From contig NC_049996.1 in NCBI RefSeq assembly GCF_000003815.2, positions 5,782,012 to 5,846,011 of the forward strand: DNA of 64,000 nucleotides, given 5' to 3'. The position numbers and the translations under genes are program-made. This document shows positions 1 to 10,526 of this stretch, one piece after another. The DNA comes from Branchiostoma floridae. Lineage: Eukaryota; Chordata; Leptocardii; Amphioxiformes; Branchiostomatidae. A model generated the notes under the pieces. The model saw nothing but the letters and a program-made list of their open reading frames with translations. It searched no databases and had not been told where the DNA came from. Numbering within the stretch: position 1 is the stretch's first letter; each line of letters begins with the position of its first letter.

Positions 1-205
1 CAATACGACAGTAATTGCCCCAGGTGCGGAAAAGGTACTGTAGGCTTTGGACCACCAAAATGTGATCTATTTATTGGAGCATATTTTGACACTTACGTGA
101 AAGGTCCAGGCAACGAACACGTGACCTCTAGTGTCCTTTCCAACTAGCCGTAACGTGTGACCACCGACGTCACTACTTTCACGCTACGATTATCAATGTC
201 CTCAC
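1..205. other. Left edge, unassigned
   Basis: A plus-strand frame is open from base 1 to a TAG at about 145 (48 codons, with a Cys-Pro-x-Cys). It has no recognised homology and is probably chance or repeat sequence. On the minus strand a GTAAGT donor lies near 100, so a further short exon of the CUB-tectonin gene could be present, but I could not confirm one. Confidence 0.2.
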
Positions 206-853
206 CCGAATGTTCCCACGCGGTACATGACAGTAGAGTGGATAGAGACGGCCCACACACCAACACGTCCCACTGAGATGAACAGGAATCGCTCTGTGCC
301 GACTACTTCCCAACGAGTTCCTAATATATCAATATTTCCTCTTATCTTTTTGTATTATTATTATCATTAGTAGTAGTAGTAGTAGTAGTAGTAATAGTAG
401 TAGTAGTAATAGTTGTAGTAGTAGTTTCATTATCACCATCATTATAATAATTAATATTGTTGTTGTTGTTGTAGTAGTTATTATTAGCATCATCATCATT
501 ATCAGTATTATTATTGTTGCTGTTGTTACTATTATCATCATTATCATCATCATTATCATCATTATCATTATCATCACCATTATCATCATTATCATCAGCA
601 TTATCATCATTGTCATCATTATCATCATTATCATCATTGTCATCATGATCACACTTACAGAAAGAACTAAACTGCACAACTGCTGCCCGCCTACCTTGAG
701 GGACTGCTGCGGTAATACCTGTGCGTCGCAACGGCCTGCCGGACTCATCCAATGCCCACACCTGATTGGTGGAGGAGCTGACGCTGATTTGTTTGATCCT
801 GACGTCACTGATCCAAAGCCAGTCAGGCTGGAGAGCGTCCTGAGCAGACGGCT
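206..853 (-). CDS. Exons 9-10: tectonin-type (TECPR) repeats
   Basis: Exon 853-695 (phase 1-1, after a strong pyrimidine tract) encodes PDWLWISDVRIKQISVSSS, then VWALDESGRPLRRTGIT. Exon 320-206 (phase 1-2) encodes GTRWEVVG, FISVGRVGVWAVS and YRVGTFG. The pattern W-x(n)-ISV-x(n)-VWAV-x(n)-YRxG is that of tectonin beta-propeller blades. The first acceptor splices in frame to the preceding CUB exon (codon G|AG). A propeller needs five or six blades, so more should lie to the left. The intron between the two exons holds a trinucleotide microsatellite. Confidence 0.7.
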
Positions 854-3800
854 CTACATTGCCAGGAAAAACGACGAGAAAACACGAGATTATTGTGGAA
901 CCACATGTCTTTCAAGAGTTGGCGTCTCGATAACTATCTGTCCTCTTCTTCAGCACTGCAGCCAGATATCAATGCTAGCAATGCGGTCTCAAACGTAAAG
1001 TAGTCACATTTTGGACTGCATAGTTCGCAATGACACCTAGCTGAAGTGCAAAAGTGAAAATCATTTTTTTCGTATTTAACATACCTTGTATTGATATTCC
1101 ATTATGGGGCAAACACACTTATCGAAAATAGTCTGAGGCATCAAATAAATCTGTTCGGATATACAGATTGTACTCTTCAGTACAAACCTGTGGTACCACA
1201 AGGTGGTGTACCAGGTATGCAGTACAAACAAACAAAGATATCACACATTACATAATATTGTTCCTGCTCTTTCGGGGAAAGTAAAATACAGGGAGGACGG
1301 CAAGTGGCGGTAAAAGATTTTGTGGGTTTATCAAGATCTCGTCTAATGTTGTCTTAGTTTAACATTTTACAATCAACAGGTCCGTCCGAAGTTCTGAGAC
1401 GTACCTGACCGATCCCCCACCGCTTCGTACCGAGCCGAAAAGCCATCCCGACGAATAACGAAATCGGTCATGAAGACGACAACCAGACTGTTTCCTTTCG
1501 AGACTCTAGGCATGGGGAGACACGTGCCACAGATGGCTGCTCGTGTGGAACCATAGGGGTCGTCAATCACCACTTGGTCTCCAAGGCAGTATTGAGTTTC
1601 AGCGACATCAAATTCCGTAAACATTAGCTTGACATGTTTGTGCACGTCGACGGTGATGTCCCACTGTTGATACACATTGTTGCTGTAGGGGGACCACGGG
1701 AAGTTCATGGACGAGAATGAACCAGCGTCTTCTGACAGTAAGTGGACCCGTTGATATCCTTTTTGATCTTTGAAAAGCAATCAAACATATAGCATTGGTA
1801 CAGCTATAAAGTTTCATATTGATTTGTAAGATTATTTACCTCTGGATATTTCCAACAAGCTACATAGTATAGTATGTACCGAGTATGTTCCTGTCATTTA
1901 GCACAATGGAAATGTAGATTTTCCTCCTCGTGAACGTTAAATTTCTTGACCTATCCCGATTAAAATTTTGCAACTCAAACACCCCCTGCATTTCCAAAGA
2001 AATCCAAAGAGGGCATGTCCCTTTTGTACTACTACAAGAGCTACCTGCCAGCCATAGCTTGTGCAGAACGTTGTTTTTTTAAATATTGCAAAGGGATAAT
2101 TGGACAAAGTAACGATGTATTTTCATGGTATTCCGTATGCAGATACCCCAAAGAGAGATGTACACAATGAAATAGAAATTATGCAAATCAGGACTTAATT
2201 TGAATAATTAATTAGGACAGGTGATTATGTTTAACATACCGTCTGCAGACCTGTTCTGCACGTGATAACGAATCCTAAACCCCGTCGTTGCGATCTCTCC
2301 ATCACTGTGAAAGTGAAGCGCCAGGGTAGACGCCATGGACACGTACACAGTCGAGTTGAGAAACCCGCAAAATAATTGGTAGAAGCCTATATATGGGACA
2401 TCGTAACAGCCGAAAGAAGGTCATATACGGACAGAGACGTAGAAACGCCTGGCTTAGTCCAATTGCTTGATTTATTTTGTCTTAAATTATGTTCCACTTG
2501 GATGTCTAAAACTACTGTTATCGATGACCAAATCCTTCTACATATTTGTAATTCCCGACCCGTCGTCGTCTGCATAAGGTCTCATCCATGTATCTTTCCG
2601 ATTGAGTAAAAGAGTACAGATTTTTAAAAAACGGCTGTTGTGATTAAAACATTAAATTGAAATTATCAGGTAATGTTAGGCATCCGTGCGGTTGGTCGGA
2701 GGTGTACAGTGCGGTCGTACGCTAGCAGCGCGGAAAAGTGTCTCTTGCGGGGAGTGACTAACTGTAGTTTGTAATTGCCGTTTGTAATATAATGATGAAC
2801 AGGGATTTTGTGGTAAGAGGTGTTGACAATTTTTATCATCATATACGTTATGTGCTTGACAAAGAATGGATGATATGGCCCTGGTGCATTTCTTATAGTT
2901 TTATTATGACTGCACCCATGTAAGATACGCATTTTACATTACATGTAACGACAATGTAAATAAACAACTCGTGAATGAGACCCTGGTCTACGTTTGAAAG
3001 ATGCTCAACAGGCGTCACTGTGCTGGGTGCCGTTACGCCGTACAACGTTAACTATATTATGCATGTACTATGTTTATGATTATTCTTATACTTACTAATG
3101 TATGTCAGGTCGTGTATTTGAAACCAGTCATAGAGGCACCTTGGCTGATACTCGATGTTGAATTCCAGAAACTCCAGCACCACGACCTCTCCTGGGTCCA
3201 CCGATATCTGCCAGCTAACTCAACATTACAAAATATATTATTAAGAAACTCAGGAAACCTACACTTTTCTTTGCCTGACAAGGACTGCCAGAAGTTAGAT
3301 TGCGTAAATAACTTTAGGGGCAAAGAAGAAGTCTTGTTTTTTGTTCTTTGCCATCGTATCAACAATTTGCCTTCTTGGTGTGCTTATTGCCCCTGGTATT
3401 CTATGCCGAAAATGTTCACGATGAAGGAAGTGTCTATACGTATAGGAACTGTTTGGGAAGAGTCCACACAGGGTAATTGAGTATCACATTGTTTTGCAAA
3501 CCACACGTCACGTAAGGAATTGAAAGTGGAATTCTGCAGAAAGTCGTAATAATGAAATCTTTTGGTACATATGTATACTCTGTCGGAAATAACACCCGAC
3601 TGTGAAATTAGGGTTTCTTTAATGTCTGAGTTGTGACTGAGTGAAAATTACAGATAATCCCATTGTAGAATATTTACGTGCAGTCGACGTTGGTTGGATA
3701 TGTCCCTCTCGTCAGATCTCGTGGTGAAGCGATCTCTCCATCCTGTCCATACACATAGCGTCCGGTACTGCAGGCAGAGTCTTTTGTGGGCATAACATGA

Positions 3801-6800
3801 AGATTAGTACGGTTGTGTCAAAGGGGTGACAGTTCGCAGCCGTCAGTTCGCAACAAGGCAAGTCTTTTCGCAACAAGGTACAAGTTGTTTCGCAACATTT
3901 GAATGTTATTATTCTTGATAGAATAAATACATTTTTAATCCCCAGGCCCTACGGTCCCTGTGCACGCCGCGTATGAAACTGTACCGCCCGGCGTATGAAA
4001 ATCACCCGGCTGGCAGGTCCATGGGGCCCCATGTTCCTCTGCCGCCGGGGTTGTCTTTCGATTCGCACCCGATAAGATTTTTACGCGGTAGGAGTATAAT
4101 TATGTTAGGAAAGCGATTTTTAATACTACTAGGCTATCAATTAATAACATTCAAATGTTTCGAAACTACTTGTATCTTGTTGCGAAAAGACTTGCCTTGT
4201 TGCGAACTGACGGTTGCGAACTGACATTGTTGCGAAACAACCTGAAACCGTCAAAGGTTATTTACAGCAGTGTTCACAAAGCCTCAGTCGGAAAGAAGGA
4301 GCAACTCAAATACCTATAACGTATGAACTATAAACTATAAAACTTTACAAGAACGTCTTTCAAAATCCAATTCATTGTAAGAATTTCTTTGCAGGAAACG
4401 CCCATTTGAAAATTATGAATTAGAGAGGGGCTATAGGGGAGGGTCCAGCTAATGAACTTTCAATTGCATTACATAGTTATATATAATCAAGCCACGTAGA
4501 ATTGGCTGCAAAACACGTTTACCTACATTTCAAACGTCAAGTCTTTACACCCACTGCAAAACTGGATTTGTCAGGTTTGTTTTCGGTCAAAATATTGAGA
4601 GGTCATCTCTGGCTGTCTAGCGAGCTATTGCCAAAAGATTGAAACGACACCAGGATTTCTACCCCGGTCGTAACGGGTTAGTCCACTCAGTGAGCTACCA
4701 TTCATGGGTCATATACAGGTCAAAACATGGAAAAGCTCAAAATCGTTTTACCTGTACATTCTTCTGTCCTCCTTACCAGAAATTGGACCTTTATGATCAA
4801 ATTTTGTAAAAGATCATAAAAAAGTCAATATGCGCGGTGCGCTCGACTGCGCAACTCAAATGGTGGTCCCTCCCCTTCAAGATCAACTCGTGCAATATAT
4901 ACTGAATCATGTCAAACCTTCACAGGTTGGGGGCCGTGCGGTCCAGTCTCTTCTATCACCAGACATACACGTGATGTGTTCCTGGCCCGTCAATATGAAA
5001 CCTTCATGGCAGCCGAACGAAACCACCGCCCCCGCGGTGACGCTGTCGCCCTGCCTGTAGCCGTTGTGCGGAACGCCAGGGTCCGGGCACAGAGCGCTCG
5101 TCAGGTTCACTGTTAATGCTGTACAACGGAACGTTTATGGTTATTACATCCTGTATTCACATCTAAGAGGTAGGTAAAATATTGAGCAACAAGAATAACT
5201 TTTTTATTTGCTTTACAGGGCTCGAAATAGTACCTGCATATGCACGTTAGTGCAGGTAAAATTGGAGCTGTGCAGGTATTTCTGTTGTCTACCTGCACCT
5301 AACCTGCACTGGTTCATGTTCTGGATTTTATACATAAATGTCCTATGATATAGATGTATGTGGATTGTTGTTAGCTGTATTCCCTGTTACCACCTATAAA
5401 GTATAAAGAAAAAATTAGCAATGGTTCTACAACAATTTTAGCATAATCCAAACTTCCTAAATTCAGAGTGGTGCAGGTAAAATTTGTCTGGTGCAGGTAA
5501 TTTTCAATGTTACCTGCACCAGTGTAGGTATTCAGAAAAAAGTATTTCGAGCCCTGCTTTAGATAGACAAGGAAAATGTGGCTCTGCATGCAAGTTAGTT
5601 TTATTTTAACGGAAGGTAAAAGATAGTCCCCAAAGTCTTTTGACGCCGCAAGGGCACGGTATTGGAAGGCGAAGTTCTTCTCCCTTCCACCGCATTTTAC
5701 CTACCCAACTGAACTGAAGCAAATATCATGATTGTTTATTTGCAAAATCATGCCCGAGGGCTAATTGCATATACAGTCTCAAGAACTAAGCTAATTGCAT
5801 ATACAGTCTCAAGAACTAAGAGAAGTAAATAGAATAATACATAAAACTAGTGTCTAATCAACTACATGATACTATGGATACTATTGTCGGGTTTGACTTC
5901 TTCTTTGAAGGCAGTGGTTAATGAACTGTCCCAAGTTCTGTATGATGGTGGGATTTTGTGCTTTTAGTAGAAATATAGTCTTTTGTTGATCATTTAGGTG
6001 GTAAAAGCTTGGTGAAATAGTGGCAACTGTTTGAAATAATGTGTTTCTTTCGGTTTCATATTGGGTACACTGATAAAATGCGTTTCATTTTCCACTGCAT
6101 TCATTGGGCAATATGTACACAATCTCTCGTGGACAGGGAGCTGTTTATCATGAGCACCCCGATATGCTAGGATGTCACAGCCGAAAATTTGAGATTTTGC
6201 ATCCGAACATTTGGGCAAGTCCAATTTCCTTTCGTGTTGTATTGAAATCATCACATACTAAGTCCTTTTCAAAAGCGTCCTCATTACCCTCGAAGTGTAT
6301 CCTGAAACCTTCCGCAGTAAAAGCCCCGTCAGTAACCAGGACAAGGCGGATGGTGCTGGACGTAGAAATGATTTCCTGTGGAAAGTTCTGTCCTATCAAG
6401 TTGAGACAGAACCGCATTAGTATACACATCGCCAAACGAGTTCATACCTTCGAGAAGTAATTTTGTCTCATTATAATTCAAATGATATTGAAACAAATCT
6501 TTTAACATTGCTCATAATTCATCGAACTCATATGTACTCAACATGAAGTTCCTCTCATTTAGTACAATTGCTATTTAAATTTTCCTCAATAATTATGCAA
6601 ATCAAGTCTAAAATTGCATAATTTACATAACGTTACGTTGGTCTTTATAAACGTTACCTACAGGCCAAACGTCACGAAAATACCGCCACCCCTCTTTGGC
6701 TAATCCTTTCAAGGTCTGCAACTGAAACGGAGTCCTACAATTCCAAAGAAAGCTGTCAAAGGGCCCAAACGTGTGGTCGGTTGCTTTTCACCGACCACAA

Positions 6801-9194
6801 GAGCTAACCAAAACTCGTGCCCATATCTTTTTCAGATCACAAGGTATCAACACCGGAAGTTCCTTTGTACTACCCAAAATCGAATCATGTCAAGGTCTCG
6901 TGAAGATCTACCCACATACTAAGTATAAGAGAATTCCCCCAGCCCGTGTTGAAAAACGGACAGTACACACGAACGCCACCGAAAACACAAACTTCTTGGC
7001 GAATAGACACATTTTTGACACCTCGCCACCGAGTCAACTCCTTAAGATTCACCTCTGCTTAATCACCTTGCCCGTTGTTGACCTGTCTTGCTTATAGACG
7101 CTGTCTTAATTACTATTAAGCTGTACATGTATGTTATTTGGCACGAGCCAATCAGCGCCTAGATTTCAAGTGTCCAATATGGCGGGTATGCAGGATATCG
7201 AAATTTGTTCATAGACGACCGTCTCAGTCATGAATATTCATGACATGCCTTAGTTAGCAATAGCGTTTCATTTGGACAACAAAAATACATTTTCTGAGTC
7301 AAAAAGGGTAAACGACTGGTTAAACACACAGCGTCAGAGTACGGAATACCGAACAAATGATTCTTCTTCTTTTACATCTTCATTGATTTTCAAAATGACT
7401 TTGTTATCTTTGCTCTACTAATTAGTACTAGTATCGGATATGTTTGAACAATTTCCATCATATTGTTGCTCATGTCCAGCTGCTTTGTAATACCTCCAGC
7501 ATGGTCGAAACTTTGTGGAAACAGACAATTGATACGTGCGTGCAGGAATATCATCCATATAATCAAATCAACATGGCCTTAGGATCAGTATAAAACTCAA
7601 CAAGCCTACCACTGTACTCTCCCAGCAAAGTAGCATCGTCGTAAACCGCAATCCAGTCGTAGAGATCCTCTAAACTGAAGGCTACTGGTGTCAACTTGAC
7701 GACCTCCCCCAAGGCGACCTCTATGGTCCACGTACAGAACATGTTGTTGCCGTACTGCCCAGGGTAGTTGGGAGAATCGATGTAGCCAGACGATTGGCGG
7801 GTTACATAACCACCGCACTCCCCTAAACAGACAGGAAAATGGAACAAGTTCTTACTGCCTTGAAAGGAAAAACGCTGTGTTTCCGGTTACCTGACTGCAA
7901 AATCCTACCAACCATAGTCTTTTTTTTCACCGCTGTCAAAGAACATATTCCTTTCCATTAAACATCTGTGCAAAGAAAAGTTGTAGAATCGTTTTCCAAA
8001 ATGTTCTCCTCATTTCTGTTGCAACAGAAAAATTTGATATAAACAGACCCAATAAACCTAGGTCCCCTTTATGTTGACACATTGCATAATAGTACACCTG
8101 CATAGTTGAAATATAGTGTTGGGACTACAGGTGTCTTGCTGCATGTCCCTTTTGTATTTTTAAACTGTATGTTTTTGGATCACTTCGACCGAGATCTAAA
8201 TATAAAAGAAGAACATCCCGGCCGGCCTACCGAGCCTTTTTTTTACAGTGCCGTAATTGGAAACAAAGCATTCTTCCTAGGCCTTATATAGCGTGAATAT
8301 GTTTTATAGTTGCAATTCTATGATAACAAACATTTCTTGTTCAAGAAAAAAAATGAAATGCATTATTTCATTTCCCGTCGCTTTATGTAAAAGCAGAAGA
8401 GACTGTTTTGTCTAATGAAGCTGGTACTGGCTCAGTCTAAAAAACATACATGGTACAAAATAAACAAGAGCTCGGAGACCTCATACTTCCATAGAATATT
8501 TTAATTATGCAAATGACTTACCATTAACACATCATATGCATGGACACCTTTAACTAATTTACACATGTTAAAAGTATGACATTACTACCACTCATCACTG
8601 CTGGGATGAATTGTCACTTGCATAAATTATGCAAATTGGGCCAATGTTCTCATAATTAGTGTAAGTTAATCTTCCGCCTTCCATGGATGACATGCATCAA
8701 AGTCATAGTATGGAAAACACTTGTTTCATAGAATCTATGCAAATTGAGTTCCAATTTTCGTTTCAATGTCTGAGCTATCCACATACATTAAATCATGTAG
8801 ATTCATTATTCTTTTCATGAGTTATCCTCAAGCTCTATAGATCAAAAGCCATCTGTCACCAAAAAAATAAGATCATATCATGACCAGGACAAAAGATACA
8901 TAAACAAAAAGTTCTGCTGCAGTACGCAAGGTCTCACAGGAAGGGCCCACGTGGCAACTATCAACACAATCCGCCAAGGCATTCTTGGGTTATACTGTTT
9001 ACAGACATACACCGAATCACACAACAAACCAGACAAAACATTCCCTTCTGGCGAGGGGATCTACCGTAGCATATGTGGAATAAGATGCATCTCTATATTA
9101 AAGTGTAGTTGTACTTACCATGTTCCTGGGCGTGTCCCGGTATGTTGCGCCACACCGATGTTGTTAAGAGAAGTACTTTAAGAGACCAGAGCAT
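206..9194 (-). CDS. Secreted CUB-CCP-CUB-CUB-tectonin repeat protein, 5' complete, runs off left edge
   Basis: Ten coding exons, joined by hand: 9194-9119, 7822-7610, 6392-6288, 5109-4918, 3780-3678, 3214-3096, 2386-2240, 1731-1405, 853-695 and 320-206. Each is bounded by AG/GT, and phases agree at every junction (1,1,1,1,2,1,1,1,1, then 2 at the end), giving about 518 residues. The ATG at 9194 has an in-frame TAG upstream and opens a signal-peptide-like stretch (MLWSLKVLLLTTSV). Domains in order: CUB ~27-131, CCP ~138-194, CUB ~198-318, CUB ~319-427, tectonin-type repeats ~428-518. CUB and CCP modules mediate extracellular protein binding; tectonin repeats form beta-propellers that bind sugars or lipids in lectins such as tachylectin and fish-egg lectin. 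A secreted or matrix recognition protein is inferred. The end lies beyond the window. The exon chain is strong; no transcript was available, and an alternative exon could be missed. Confidence 0.8.
352..653. repeat. Trinucleotide microsatellite (AGT/ATC/TTG-type)
   Basis: About 300 bases of near-pure triplet repeat: tagtagtag, then ttgttgttg, then tcatcattatcatcat. It lies in the intron between the two tectonin exons. Open frames through it are low-complexity artefacts. Confidence 0.95.
1405..1731 (-). CDS. Exon 8: third CUB domain
   Basis: A 109-codon phase 1-1 exon with donor CAG|GTACGT at 1405. It carries the CUB core (YQQWDITVD, YCLGDQVVID, CGTC, VVVFMTDF, DGFSARYEA). The first disulfide is lost: there is no N-terminal Cys, and YQQW replaces the usual C-x-W. 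The second Cys pair is kept. Two-cysteine CUB domains are known, so this may be functional. Confidence 0.82.
2240..3780 (-). CDS. Exons 5-7: second CUB domain
   Basis: Exons 3780-3678, 3214-3096 and 2386-2240 together encode one CUB domain. It begins with a Cys and GRYVYGQDGEIASP, reforms the C-T-W motif exactly across the first junction, continues with PGEVVVLEF and CLYDWF, then Phe-Cys-Gly and HSDGEIATTGFRIRY. Phases are 1-2, 2-1 and 1-1. A TACTAAT branch point precedes the 3780 acceptor. All four CUB cysteines are present. The exons are too short and scattered to be found by a simple open-frame scan. Confidence 0.82.
3825..4249. mobile_element. Foldback DNA element with 8-bp target duplication, intronic
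   Basis: Arms of about 95 bp (3826-3922 against 4133-4226) are inverted copies rich in the motif cagttcgcaacaaggcaag. Both ends are flanked by the octamer GTCAAAGG (3817-3824 and 4250-4257), a size typical of hAT transposons. The left arm lacks about 20 bases present at the right end. The interior is GC-rich and has no transposase frame, so this is a non-autonomous element in an intron of the CUB gene. Confidence 0.75.
4918..5109 (-). CDS. Exon 4: CCP/sushi domain
   Basis: A single symmetrical phase 1-1 exon of 64 codons. It shows the four-cysteine sushi pattern CPDPGVPHNGYR ... VSFGCHEGF ... ITCMSG ... W ... PTCEG, including the invariant Trp before the last Cys. Length and exon structure match complement-control modules such as those alternating with CUB in CSMD and SEZ6 proteins. 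Confidence 0.88.
5216..5556. mobile_element. 341-bp MITE with CAGGGCTCGAAATA ends
   Basis: The 14-bp perfect terminal inverted repeats are cagggctcgaaata (5216-5229) and tatttcgagccctg (5543-5556). They are flanked by CTTTA on both sides (5211-5215, 5557-5561), a probable 5-bp target duplication. The interior holds several gtgcaggtaa motifs in both orientations. There is no coding frame. The superfamily is not assigned: CAGGG ends suggest hAT, but the duplication is too short. Confidence 0.75.
5761..5820. repeat. Perfect 30-bp tandem duplication
   Basis: Bases 5761-5790 and 5791-5820 are identical, a very recent duplication in an intron of the CUB gene. Confidence 0.97.
6288..7822 (-). CDS. 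Exons 2-3: first CUB domain
   Basis: Exon 7822-7610 encodes ECGGYVTRQSSGYIDSPNYP and the C-T-W motif followed by W-x-I and the YDWIAVYD core. Exon 6392-6288 supplies the C-terminal strands, with the TDGAFTAEGFRIHF end typical of CUB. The intron is preceded by a good branch point (tactaat) before the 6392 acceptor. The canonical second disulfide is absent: where family members have a Cys-Gly pair this one has Ser-Gly at the exon junction. Confidence 0.82.
6560..7100. repeat. Dispersed repeat with ATGCAAAT/ttgcataa and '...gggcccaaa...' blocks
   Basis: This belongs to a repeat family seen again at about 8.4-9.1, 9.36-9.62, 22.2-22.9, 24.4-26.0, 27.58-27.9, 31.07-31.25 and 54.2-54.4 kb. Shared blocks are an octamer-like atgcaaat ... 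tttgcataatt section, a gctagggggcccaaa section and a '...gttcttgagttat...' section followed by a CA-rich tail. Similar repeats are widespread in marine invertebrate genomes. No protein is encoded. Confidence 0.6.
8400..9115. repeat. Dispersed repeat copy (octamer/'cggagacctcatac' family)
   Basis: Contains gagctcggagacctcatact, shared with about 25.39 kb, repeated atgcaaat/gcataattt sections, and the tail blocks described for 6.6-7.1 kb. It lies in intron 1 of the CUB gene. Confidence 0.55.
9119..9194 (-). CDS. Exon 1: signal peptide
   Basis: The ATG at 9194-9192 is followed by a short hydrophobic run (VLLLTTSVW) and an AQ-EH context that could be a signal peptidase site. The donor CATG|GTAAGT at 9119 is near consensus and leaves phase 1, which matches the next CUB exon. 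An in-frame TAG lies about 36 bases upstream, so this is probably the true start. No TATA box is evident in the AT-rich sequence beyond 9200. Confidence 0.7.
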
Positions 9195-10130
9195 GGCTGG
9201 GTCTGTTTCAAGACAACCGTGCTTCAGGTACTACTGGATACAGATCTTTACAATCTGTAAAGTATCATTTGTTTAAATTAATGAATCGTATCTTTCTGTA
9301 ATTAATATAACGTTATAGTATCAAACAGAAAAGGTTTTCTTTTTATCAAGACACACCCTCTCGACACCTATCAACCTGCCAAATATCATGAAAGGCAAAC
9401 CACAGCTTCTGGAGTTACCTACCTACCTACCTAGTCTCTTGACTTCCTGGTCGTTGGGGGGACAAGGTAGCCATGAAGATGGAGAGTTGTCTCCAGGCCT
9501 GTCTGTCTCTTGCTTCTGGAGTTATGCACACATAAATCCACTGCTACTCCACCATAGCACAACCGAAATAGAACCTCCTGACGAAGGCAAATATAACCTA
9601 CTAGCGAAGGTAATTAAACTGGAACGTTAACGAGTGAGTACGATATGTGTGTAAAACCTGAGGGTGTTGCGGCGGCCATGGTCGCGGTTTGAGAGATGGG
9701 AGCGGGACCTGATATGTACTGCTCATCTCCCTATTCTGGGGTATCTGTTTTAATCTTATATTCGTCAAATAAAATCACCTGTTTTAAGATATTTACAGCT
9801 GTTTTTCCTGCACTTCAAAATTTATTGTTGAAACTAACAAATCGTGATCAAACATTTTCACGTTGCTTCTTTAACCCATCTTTTGGCCTATGTGCAAACT
9901 TATTTCGTTCAATGACTTTAGTATGTAAAATGCAACAAGATCGAGGAAAAACATAATGAATAGAAACGACCCCATACCTTCCTCAAGCAAAATACTATTA
10001 GTAATTAACGAATGAAAATAAAGTTGCTGTCATCTAATACTACTGAAAGATAAATTTTCCTCATATTTTATGCAAATGATGTCCTAATTTGCATAATTCA
10101 CCCTCATCTATAGCTATCTATTCTATTTCA
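9195..10130. other. Upstream of CUB gene; repeat fragments
   Basis: A putative promoter side with no clear TATA box. A dispersed-repeat copy lies at about 9360-9620 and an atgcaaat/tttgcataatt block at about 10040-10105. No convincing coding sequence. Confidence 0.4.
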
Positions 10131-10136
10131 AAGGCT

Positions 10137-10320
10137 GCAACTGGCGTCGTGTGTGGCGTAACTGGTGTTAAGCTGGGACCTTTGAGGTCCACAGTTCGGT
10201 ACCCACCGTGCCCCCGACGTTGTGCTCTTTAATTTGGAACACGACCTTCCTGACTTCACCCAGGTGTAAAGATTGGTACCTGACTTCGGTCGGGGAGGTA
10301 AAAGACTACCTTGCATGTAC
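10137..10320 (+). mobile_element. tRNA-derived SINE
   Basis: A tRNA-like head with an A-box region (tggcgtaactggt) and a B-box-like ggtccacagttcggtaccc is followed by a conserved body: tgcccccgacgttgtgctct, cttcacccaggtgtaaa and gtcggggaggtaaaag. The copy at 14385-14587 has the same parts on the other strand, which confirms the family and its limits. Confidence 0.7.
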
Positions 10321-10526
10321 TTTGCATGTGGCACTGTTAAGATAAGTTCCAAATTTGTGCAGTGCCACATTGTCATTGTCTGTTCCAAAGCAAAAACAGT
10401 CGGCAACTGAAAACGACTAACGTATTTTAACAGTGCCACATACAAATGACATACAGAAAGTAGAGGTACATGGACTGTCTTTCTGTGGCTGTACGGACAG
10501 TGAGTAGGTATCCATTATTCACTGTG

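Noticed and set aside
329-808. Long minus-strand frames rich in Met/Ile or Asp/Asn
   Set aside because: Read-through of the trinucleotide microsatellite. Only the non-repeat part, 695-853, is real coding sequence, as a tectonin exon.
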